NCBI RefSeq assembly: GCF_051401765.1
Contig: NW_027480504.1
Coordinates: 1,860,001-1,924,000 of the forward strand
Direction of reading: 5' to 3'
Source of the DNA: Calliopsis andreniformis
Taxonomy: Eukaryota; Arthropoda; Insecta; Hymenoptera; Andrenidae
Length of the DNA: 64,000 nt
This document shows, piece after piece, positions 54,901 to 64,000 of the stretch. The notes under the pieces are model-generated. The model ran no database searches. It worked only from the letters and a program-made list of their open reading frames with translations, and was not told where the DNA came from. Each line of letters begins with the position of its first letter. Position 1 is the first letter of the stretch. The translations under genes were made by a program, and so were the position numbers.

Positions 54901-55817
54901 GATCCTCAATCCTCAATTCTCAATTCTCAATCCTCTAACCTCGATCCTCAATCCACAATTCTCAATCCTCAAACTTCAACCCTCGGTCATCAATCCTCAA
55001 ACCGCAATACTCTATCCTCAACCTTCGATCCTCAATCCTCGACCCTCTATCCTTAATTCTCAATCCTCAATCCTCAATCCTCAATGCTGAACCTTCAATC
55101 CTCTCCCTTCAATACCCAATCCTCAATCCTCAAACCTTAATTGTAAATCCTCAATCCAATATCGCCAATACTCAGTTTTCATTAGTCAATCCACATTCTT
55201 CAGTCTATAAATCCCAATCCTCAAACATAAATACTCAACACCCGATCCTCAACCCTCAGTCCTCAATCTTCAATCTTCAACCCTCAATCCTCAATCCTCA
55301 ATCCCCAATCTTCAATCCTCAATAATCAATCTCCAATCCTAGATCCTCAATCCTCAATCCTCAATCCCCAATCTTCAATCCTCAATAATCAATCTCCAAT
55401 CCTAGATCCTCAACCCTCAATCCTCAATCCTCAATCCTCAATCCTCATTCTTCAACCCTCAATACCCAATCCTCAATCATCAATCCTCTATCAACAATCC
55501 TTAATTCTCAATCCTCAATCCTCAGTCCTCAGCCGTCAAACCTCAATCCCCGAACCTCAGCCCTCATCCTCAGTCCTCAGTCCTCAATCCTCAGTCCTCA
55601 GTCCTCAAACCTCAACCCTCAAACCTCAGACATCATCCTCAATCCTCAATCCTCAATGCTCAATCCTCAATCTTCAATTCTCAATACTCAATCTTCAATC
55701 CTCAATCGTCAGTCCTCAAACCTCATTTCTGAATCCTCAATACTCAACCTTCAATCCTCAATGCTCAGTCCTCAGTACTCAACCATCAATCCTCAATTCT
55801 CAATACTCAATAGAATA
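39924..55817 (+). repeat. Regular higher-order array, alternating ~2.13-kb and 2,427-base units
   Basis: Successive hairpin starts are 39924, 42057, 44484, 46624, 49051, 50959, 53386 and 55818, giving units of 2133, 2427, 2140, 2427, 1908, 2427 and 2432 bases. The ~2.13-kb unit lacks 287-294 bases (41-42 heptamers) between the T and Q islands. Hairpins at 42057 and 46624 both carry CCCTGA in the 5' arm. The first two pairs form a dimeric repeat of about 4,560-4,567 bases. This is the most homogeneous part of the window. Confidence 0.9.
49051..50958 (+). repeat. 1,908-base core unit with a 519-base deletion
   Basis: Compared with the 2,427-base unit, the T-to-Q distance is 385 (49782 to 50167) instead of 904. 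The deletion joins an ACACTCAGTCC landmark directly to CTCAATCCTCAATTC near 50050. It removes 519 bases, which is 74 heptamers plus one base. Confidence 0.88.
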
Positions 55818-58800
55818 TCCTGAATTCTCAGGATTCAATACTCAAACCTCAATCCTCAACCCTCAGCCCTCATCCTCCATCCTCAATCCTCTATCCTCAA
55901 TACCCAATCCTCAATCTTCAGTCCTCAATCATCAACCCTCAATTCTCAATCCTCAATCCTCAATCCTCAGTCGTCAAACCTCAATCCCTGACCCTCTGCC
56001 CTCATCCTCAACCCTCAGTCTTCAATCCTCAGTCCTCAGTCCTCAAACCTCAATCCTCAACCCTCAGACATCATCCTCAATACTCAATCCTCAATCCTCG
56101 ATCCTCAATCTTCAATCCTCAATATCCAATCTTCAATACTCAACCCTCAATCCTCAATCCTCAATCCTCAATCCTCAATCCTCAACCCTCAATCCTCATT
56201 CCTCAAACCTCAATCCTCAACCCTCAGTCCTCATCCTCAATTCTCAATCCTCAATCCTCAATCCTCAATCCTCAATCTTCAATCCTCAATAATCGATCTC
56301 CAATCCTAGATCCTCAATACACAATCATCAATCCTTAATTCTCAACCTTCAATCCTCAATCCCCAGTCTTCAATCTTCAACCCTCAATGCTCAATCCTCA
56401 ATGCTCAATCCTCAGTCCTCAATCCTCAATCCTCAATCCTCGATCCTCAATCCTCAATTCTCAATCCTCAATCCTCAATCCTCAATCCTGAACCTTCAAT
56501 CCTCACCCTTCAATACCCAATCCTCAATCCTCAAACCTTAATTGTAAATCCTCAATCCAATATCGCCAATACTCAGTTTTCATTAGTCAATCCACATTCT
56601 TCAGTCTTCAAATCCCAATCCTCAACCGTCAGTCCTCGTCCTCAATCCTCAACCCTCAATCCTCAATGCCCAATCTTCAATCTCCAATCCTAGATCCTCA
56701 ATCCTCAATCCTCAATCCCCAATCTTCAATCCTCATTAATCATTCTCCAATCCTAGATCCTCAATCCTCAATCCTCAATCCCCAATCTTCAATACTCAAT
56801 AATCAATCTCCAATCCTAGATCCTCAACCCTCAATCCTCAATCCTCAATCCTCAATCCTCACTCATCAATCCTCAATACCCAATCCCCAATCTTCAATCC
56901 TCCATCAACAATCCTGAATTCTCAATCCTCAATCCTCAGTCCTCAGTCGTCAAACATCAATCCCCGACCCTCAGCCCTCATCCTCAATCCTCAGTCCTCA
57001 ATCCTAAGTCCTCAGTTCTCAAACCTCAATCCTCAACCCTCAGCCCTCATCCTCCATCATCAATCCTCAATCCTCAATCCTCAATCTTCAATCCTCAGTA
57101 CTCAATGTTCAATCCCCAATCCTCAATCCTCAATCCTCAATCCTCAATCCTCAATCCTCAATCATCAACCCTCAACCCTCATTCCTCAAACCTCAATCCT
57201 CAACCCTCAGTCCTCATCCTCAATTCTCAATCCTCAATCCTCAATCCTCAATCCTCAATCTTCAATCCTCAATAATCAATCTCCAATCCTAGATCCTCAA
57301 TCCACAATCTTCAATCCTTAATTCTCAATCTTCAATCCTCAATACCCAGTCTTCAATCTTCAATCCTCAATGCTCAATCCTCACTGCTCAATCCTCAGTC
57401 CTCAATCCTCAGTCCTCAATCCTCAAACCTCAATCCTCTACCGTCAGTCCTCGACCTCAATCCTCAAACCTCAATCCTCAATCCTCAATATTCAATCATC
57501 AATACTGAATCTTCAATCCTCAATCCTCAATCCTCAATCCTCAATCCTCAATCCTCAACCCTCAATATTCAACACACAACCCCCAGCCATGAATCCTCAA
57601 TACTCAACCATCAATCCTCAACTCTCAATACTCAACAGAATATCCTGAATTCTCAGGACTCAATACTCAAACCTCAATCCTCAACCCTCAGCCCTCATCC
57701 TCCATCCTCAATCCTCTATCCTCAATACCCAATCCTCAGTCTTCAATCCTCAATCATCAATCCGCAATTCTCAATCCTCATACCTCAATCCTCAGTCGTC
57801 AAACCTCAATCCCTGACCCTCTGCCCTCATCCTCAACCCTCAGCCTTCAATCCTCAGTCCTCAGTCCTCAACCCTCAATCCTCAAACCTCTGACATCATC
57901 CTCAATCCTCAATCCTCAATCCTCAATCCTCAATCTTCAATCCCCAATACTCAATCTTCAATCCTCAATCCTCAGTCCTCAAACCTCAATCCTGAATCTT
58001 CAATACTCAACCTTCAAGCCTCAATCCTCAGACCTCAATCCTCGATCCTCAATCCTCAATTCCCAATACTCAATAGAATATCCTGAATTCTCAGGATTCA
58101 ATACTCAAACCTCAATCCTCAACCCTCAGCCCTCATCCTCCATCATCAATCCTCAATCCTCAATCCTCAATCTTCAATCCTCAGTACTCAATATTCAATC
58201 CCCAATCCTCAATCCTCAATCCTCAATCCTCAATCCTCAATCCTCAATCCTCAATCCTCAACCCTCAATCCTCATTCCTCAAACCTCAATCCTCAACCCT
58301 CAGTCCTCATCCTCAATTCTCAATCCTCAATCCTCAATCCTCAATCCTCAATCTTCAATCCTCAATAATCGATCTCCAATCCTAGATCCTCAATACACAA
58401 TCATCAATCCTTAATTCTCAACCTTCAATCCTCAATCCCCAGTCTTCAATCTTCAACCCTCAATGCTCAATCCTCAATGCTCAATCCTCAGTCCTCAATC
58501 CTCAGTCCTCAATCCTCAATCCGCAACCCTCAATCCTCATTCCTCAAACCTCAAACCTCACCCCTCAGTCCTCATCCTCAATTCTCAATCCTCAATCCTC
58601 AATCCTCAATCCTCAATCCTCAATCTTCAATCCTCAATAATCAATCTCCAATCCTAGATCCTCAATCCACAATCTTCAATCCTTAATTCTCAATCTTCAA
58701 TTCTCAATCCCCAGTCTTCAATCTTCAATCCTCAATGATCAATCCTCAATGCTCAATCCTCAGTCCTCAATCCTCAGACATAAATCCTCAAACCTCAATC

Positions 58801-59704
58801 CTCTACCGTCAGTCCTCGTACTCAATCCTCAAACCTCAATCCTCAATCCTCAATATTCAATCATCAATACTCAATCTTCAATCCTCAATCCTCAATCCTC
58901 AATCCTCAATCCTCAACCCTCAATATTCAACACACAACCCTCAGCCGTGAATCCTCAATACTCAACCATCAATCCTCAATTCTCAATACTCAATCCTCAA
59001 TCGCCAATCCTCAATCCCCAATCCTCAATCTTCAATCCTCAATCCTCAGTCCCCAAACCTCAATCCTGAATCTTCAATACTCAACCTTCAAGCCTCAATC
59101 CTCAGTCCTCAATACTCAACCATCAATCCTCAATTCTCAATACTCAATAGAATATCCTGAATTCTCAGGACTCAATACTCAAACCTCAATCCTCAACCCT
59201 CAGCCCTCATCCTCCATCCTCAATCATCTATCCTCAATACCCAATCCTCAATCTTCAATCCTCAATCATCAATCCTCAATTCTCAATCCTCAATCCTCAA
59301 TCCTCAGTCGTCAAACCTCAATCCCTGACCCTCTGCCCTCATCCTCAACCCTCAGTCTTCAATCCTCAGTCCTCAGTCCTCAAACCTCAATCCTCAACCC
59401 TCAGACATCATCCTCAATACTCAATCCTCAATCCTCGATCCTCAACCTTCAATCCTCAATATCCAATCTTCAATCCTCAATCCTCAATCCTCAATCCTCA
59501 ATCCTCCGTCCTCAATCCTCAACCCTCAATCCTCCATGCTCAATCCTCAATACTCAACCCTCAATCATCAACCCTCAATCCTCAAACCTCAATCCCCAAT
59601 CCTCAATCCTCAATCCTCCGACCTGGAGCCTCAATCCTCAATATTCAACTGTCAATTCTCAAATCTCAAACCTCAATCCTCAATCCTCAATCCTCAATCC
59701 TCAA
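53929..59704 (+). repeat. 5,776-base tandem duplication, copy 1
   Basis: From the second CCGACC motif of the core unit at 53.93 kb to the equivalent motif near 59.71 kb. Contains T island 54117, Q islands 55161 and 56562, and hairpins 55818, 57643, 58081 and 59155. All reappear 5,776 bases later as far as the window allows. The T-to-Q distance is 1,044, as in the block D copies. Confidence 0.93.
56619..59680 (+). repeat. Higher-order block E, copy 2
   Basis: Partner of 29893-32950 lying inside the 5,776-base unit. It has CCATCATCAACCC where one would expect CCCTCAACCC in places, and CAATCATCAACCC near 59570 (copy 1: CAATCCTCAACCC). The right end meets the 5,776-base junction within the CCGACC pair. 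Confidence 0.85.
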
Positions 59705-62700
59705 TCCTCCGACCTGAAGCATCAATCCTCAATATTCAATTGCCAATCCTCAAATCTCAAACCTCAATCCTCAACCCTCAGTCCTCAACCTACACTCCTC
59801 AATCGTCAATCCTCAATCGTCAATCCTCTCACCTCAACCATCAATCCTCAACCCTTATTCCTCAATCCCCAATTATCAATTCTCAATTCTCAAGAGAAAA
59901 ACCTCAATTCTCAGTTTTCAATACTCAATCCTCAACCCTCAATCCTCAATCCTCAATCCTCAGTCCTCAATCTTCAACCCTCAATCCTCAATACTCAACC
60001 CTCAGTAATCAATCCTCAATCCTCAATCCTCAATCCTCAATTCTCAATTCTCAAGTGAAAAACCTCAATTCTCAGTTTTCAATACTCAACACTCAATCTT
60101 CAATTTTCAAATCTCAGTCCAAAGACATCAATACTCATCACTATGTTCTCAACACTCAGTCCTCAATCTTCAATTATCAATCCCCAATCCTTAATCTTCA
60201 ATGCTCAATCCTCAATCCTCAACCCTCAATCCTCAACCCTTCTATCCTCGATCCTCAATCCTCAATCTTCAATCCTCAATACTCAATACTCTATCCTCAA
60301 TCCTCAATCCTAAGTCCTCAAGCCTCAACCCTCAATATTCAGCTGTCAATCCTCAAATCTCAAACCTCAATCCTCAACCCTCAGTCCTCAATCCTCAATC
60401 CTCAACCGTCAAACCTCAATGGTCAATCCTCACACCTCAACAATCAATCCTCAGCCCTTAATCCTCATTCCCCAATCCTCAATTCTCAATTCTCAAGAGA
60501 AAAACATCAATTCTCAGTTATCAACACTCAATCGTCAATCTTCAATCTTCAAATCTTAGTTCTCAAACATCAATACTCAATACTCTCTCCTCAATCCTCA
60601 ATCCTCAATCCTCAATCCTCATCCCTCAATACTTAACCAGCAATTTTCAATCCTCAATCCTCAATCCTCAATCCTCGATCCTCAATCCTCAATTCTCAAT
60701 TCTCAATCCTCTAACCTCGATCCTCAATCCACAATTCTCAATCCTCAAACTTCAACCCTCGGTCATCAATCCTCAAACCGCAATACTCTATCCTCAACCT
60801 TCGATCCTCAATCCTCGACCCTCTATCCTTAATTCTCAATCCTCAATCCTCAATCCTCAATGCTGAACCTTCAATCCTCTCCCTTCAATACCCAATCCTC
60901 AATCCTCAAACCTTAATTGTAAATCCTCAATCCAATATCGCCAATACTCAGTTTTCATTAGTCAATCCACATTCTTCAGTCTATAAATCCCAATCCTCAA
61001 ACATAAATACTCAACACCCGATCCTCAACCCTCAGTCCTCAATCTTCAATCTTCAACCCTCAATCCTCAATCCTCAATCCCCAATCTTCAATCCTCAATA
61101 ATCAATCTCCAATCCTAGATCCTCAATCCTCAATCCTCAATCCCCAATCTTCAATCCTCAATAATCAATCTCCAATCCTAGATCCTCAACCCTCAATCCT
61201 CAATCCTCAATCCTCAATCCTCATTCTTCAACCCTCAATACCCAATCCTCAATCATCAATCCTCTATCAACAATCCTTAATTCTCAATCCTCAATCCTCA
61301 GTCCTCAGCCGTCAAACCTCAATCCCCGAACCTCAGCCCTCATCCTCAGTCCTCAGTCCTCAATCCTCAGTCCTCAGTCCTCAAACCTCAACCCTCAAAC
61401 CTCAGACATCATCCTCAATCCTCAATCCTCAATGCTCAATCCTCAATCTTCAATTCTCAATACTCAATCTTCAATCCTCAATCGTCAGTCCTCAAACCTC
61501 ATTTCTGAATCCTCAATACTCAACCTTCAATCCTCAATGCTCAGTCCTCAGTACTCAACCATCAATCCTCAATTCTCAATACTCAATAGAATATCCTGAA
61601 TTCTCAGGATTCAATACTCAAACCTCAATCCTCAACCCTCAGCCCTCATCCTCCATCCTCAATCCTCTATCCTCAATACCCAATCCTCAATCTTCAGTCC
61701 TCAATCATCAACCCTCAATTCTCAATCCTCAATCCTCAATCCTCAGTCGTCAAACCTCAATCCCTGACCCTCTGCCCTCATCCTCAACCCTCAGTCTTCA
61801 ATCCTCAGTCCTCAGTCCTCAAACCTCAATCCTCAACCCTCAGACATCATCCTCAATACTCAATCCTCAATCCTCGATCCTCAATCTTCAATCCTCAATA
61901 TCCAATCTTCAATACTCAACCCTCAATCCTCAATCCTCAATCCTCAATCCTCAATCCTCAACCCTCAATCCTCATTCCTCAAACCTCAATCCTCAACCCT
62001 CAGTCCTCATCCTCAATTCTCAATCCTCAATCCTCAATCCTCAATCCTCAATCTTCAATCCTCAATAATCGATCTCCAATCCTAGATCCTCAATACACAA
62101 TCATCAATCCTTAATTCTCAACCTTCAATCCTCAATCCCCAGTCTTCAATCTTCAACCCTCAATGCTCAATCCTCAATGCTCAATCCTCAGTCCTCAATC
62201 CTCAATCCTCAATCCTCGATCCTCAATCCTCAATTCTCAATCCTCAATCCTCAATCCTCAATCCTGAACCTTCAATCCTCACCCTTCAATACCCAATCCT
62301 CAATCCTCAAACCTTAATTGTAAATCCTCAATCCAATATCGCCAATACTCAGTTTTCATTAGTCAATCCACATTCTTCAGTCTTCAAATCCCAATCCTCA
62401 ACCGTCAGTCCTCGTCCTCAATCCTCAACCCTCAATCCTCAATGCCCAATCTTCAATCTCCAATCCTAGATCCTCAATCCTCAATCCTCAATCCCCAATC
62501 TTCAATCCTCATTAATCATTCTCCAATCCTAGATCCTCAATCCTCAATCCTCAATCCCCAATCTTCAATACTCAATAATCAATCTCCAATCCTAGATCCT
62601 CAACCCTCAATCCTCAATCCTCAATCCTCAATCCTCACTCATCAATCCTCAATACCCAATCCCCAATCTTCAATCCTCCATCAACAATCCTGAATTCTCA

Positions 62701-64000
62701 ATCCTCAATCCTCAGTCCTCAGTCGTCAAACATCAATCCCCGACCCTCAGCCCTCATCCTCAATCCTCAGTCCTCAATCCTAAGTCCTCAGTTCTCAAAC
62801 CTCAATCCTCAACCCTCAGCCCTCATCCTCCATCATCAATCCTCAATCCTCAATCCTCAATCTTCAATCCTCAGTACTCAATGTTCAATCCCCAATCCTC
62901 AATCCTCAATCCTCAATCCTCAATCCTCAATCCTCAATCATCAACCCTCAACCCTCATTCCTCAAACCTCAATCCTCAACCCTCAGTCCTCATCCTCAAT
63001 TCTCAATCCTCAATCCTCAATCCTCAATCCTCAATCTTCAATCCTCAATAATCAATCTCCAATCCTAGATCCTCAATCCACAATCTTCAATCCTTAATTC
63101 TCAATCTTCAATCCTCAATACCCAGTCTTCAATCTTCAATCCTCAATGCTCAATCCTCACTGCTCAATCCTCAGTCCTCAATCCTCAGTCCTCAATCCTC
63201 AAACCTCAATCCTCTACCGTCAGTCCTCGACCTCAATCCTCAAACCTCAATCCTCAATCCTCAATATTCAATCATCAATACTGAATCTTCAATCCTCAAT
63301 CCTCAATCCTCAATCCTCAATCCTCAATCCTCAACCCTCAATATTCAACACACAACCCCCAGCCATGAATCCTCAATACTCAACCATCAATCCTCAACTC
63401 TCAATACTCAACAGAATATCCTGAATTCTCAGGACTCAATACTCAAACCTCAATCCTCAACCCTCAGCCCTCATCCTCCATCCTCAATCCTCTATCCTCA
63501 ATACCCAATCCTCAGTCTTCAATCCTCAATCATCAATCCGCAATTCTCAATCCTCATACCTCAATCCTCAGTCGTCAAACCTCAATCCCTGACCCTCTGC
63601 CCTCATCCTCAACCCTCAGCCTTCAATCCTCAGTCCTCAGTCCTCAACCCTCAATCCTCAAACCTCTGACATCATCCTCAATCCTCAATCCTCAATCCTC
63701 AATCCTCAATCTTCAATCCCCAATACTCAATCTTCAATCCTCAATCCTCAGTCCTCAAACCTCAATCCTGAATCTTCAATACTCAACCTTCAAGCCTCAA
63801 TCCTCAGACCTCAATCCTCGATCCTCAATCCTCAATTCCCAATACTCAATAGAATATCCTGAATTCTCAGGATTCAATACTCAAACCTCAATCCTCAACC
63901 CTCAGCCCTCATCCTCCATCATCAATCCTCAATCCTCAATCCTCAATCTTCAATCCTCAGTACTCAATATTCAATCCCCAATCCTCAATCCTCAATCCTC
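59705..64000 (+). repeat. 5,776-base tandem duplication, copy 2 (cut by window end)
   Basis: T island 59893, Q islands 60937 and 62338, hairpins 61594, 63419 and 63857 each lie 5,776 bases after their partners. Rare variants are shared, for example CAATGTTCAATCC near 57105 and 62881 and CACTCATCAATCC near 56864 and 62640. I did not find a difference in the stretches I compared. The last ~1.5 kb of the copy lies outside the window. Confidence 0.93.

Larger units (their letters stand above)
1..64000 (+). repeat. Degenerate 7-bp satellite array (TCAATCC)n filling the whole window
   Basis: Every part of the window reads as tandem TCAATCC with substitutions and occasional 6- or 8-base units. Common variants are TCAACCC, TCAAACC, TCAGTCC, TCAATAC, TCAATTC, TCAATCT and the 6-mer TCATCC. 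The consensus contains no G, so the + strand is almost G-free and the - strand almost C-free. Orientation is constant throughout. There is no stretch over 300 bases that is not repeat-derived. The array continues beyond both edges. Short-unit satellites of this size are known from eukaryotic heterochromatin; the species and chromosomal position are not shown by the sequence. Confidence 0.99.

Noticed and set aside
728..63424. Many + strand open frames of about 60-400 codons
   Set aside because: All are translations of the heptamer (S-S-I-L-N-P-Q repeats), occur overlapping in several frames at once, and start and stop at chance mutations of single heptamers. None shows a domain, signal peptide or conserved start context.
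1..64000. Telomeric repeat
   Set aside because: The heptamer is neither CCCTAA nor the plant-type CCCTAAA. Occasional CCCTAAT strings are single variants.
1..64000. CRISPR array
   Set aside because: There is no repeat-spacer alternation; the repeat unit is 7 bases with no unique spacers, and no cas genes are present.
1..64000. Identity with human GGAAT satellite or Drosophila virilis heptamers
   Set aside because: Both are simple satellites and the strand asymmetry is similar to the former, but the unit sequences (GGAAT; AAACTAC and relatives) do not match TCAATCC or its complement.
1..64000. CENP-B box in the higher-order units
   Set aside because: No segment in the islands resembles the TTCG...CGGGA core of the box, and the near absence of G on the + strand makes it very unlikely.
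1..64000. tRNA, rRNA or other structured RNA genes
   Set aside because: The + strand lacks the G content needed for such structures and no conserved RNA motif was seen on either strand.

Overview
The whole 64,000-base window is one tandem array of a 7-base repeat, consensus TCAATCC on the + strand (GGATTGA on the - strand). It runs head to tail from the first base to the last and I see no switch of orientation. I see no gene, RNA gene, transposon, CRISPR array or other unique sequence. The array is cut by both window edges, so its real length is over 64 kb. Megabase-style simple satellite with higher-order structure points to a eukaryotic chromosome, most likely heterochromatin (pericentromere, subtelomere, sex or B chromosome). 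I cannot name the species: I do not recognise the heptamer as a named satellite.

The open reading frames are by-products of the repeat. Seven is not a multiple of three, so three heptamers (21 bases) give the same seven-residue peptide (S-I-L-N-P-Q-S, circularly permuted) in all three + frames with no stop. On the - strand each frame meets TGA every 21 bases. Starts and stops on the + strand arise only where single heptamers have mutated. I therefore annotate no CDS.

The informative layer is higher-order organisation. Heptamers have diverged by substitutions and small indels, and these variants occur in fixed orders that are copied as blocks of kilobases. Several recurring landmarks let the blocks be followed: a perfect 6-bp-stem hairpin (TCCTGA-ATTC-TCAGGA) with 34 intact copies located; a 'T island' containing AGAGAAAAAC (17 copies); a 'Q island' containing ATCGCCAATACTCAG (24 copies); and a pair of CCGACCTG motifs 84 bases apart.

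Layout: 1-8.4 kb holds two copies of a ~2-kb block 6,362 bases apart, with a ~4-kb core-type block between them. 8.4-21.5 kb is a mosaic holding a ~3.8-kb block duplicated at 5,724 bases and the second copy of the ~4-kb block. 21.5-28 kb is a zone of short (0.7-1.3 kb) duplications with dense hairpins. 28-39.9 kb is a mosaic of core units and blocks that recur 7.5, 18.2 and 26.7 kb away. 39.9-55.8 kb is the most regular part, an array alternating ~2.13-kb and 2,427-base units. 53.9-64 kb is a recent 5,776-base tandem duplication whose second copy runs off the window.

The history that fits is repeated unequal exchange and segmental amplification laid over heptamer slippage: many differences between block copies are whole multiples of 7 bases, with a few exceptions marking non-slippage breakpoints. 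Block boundaries below were read by eye and are good to a few tens of bases; landmark positions are exact where given singly.
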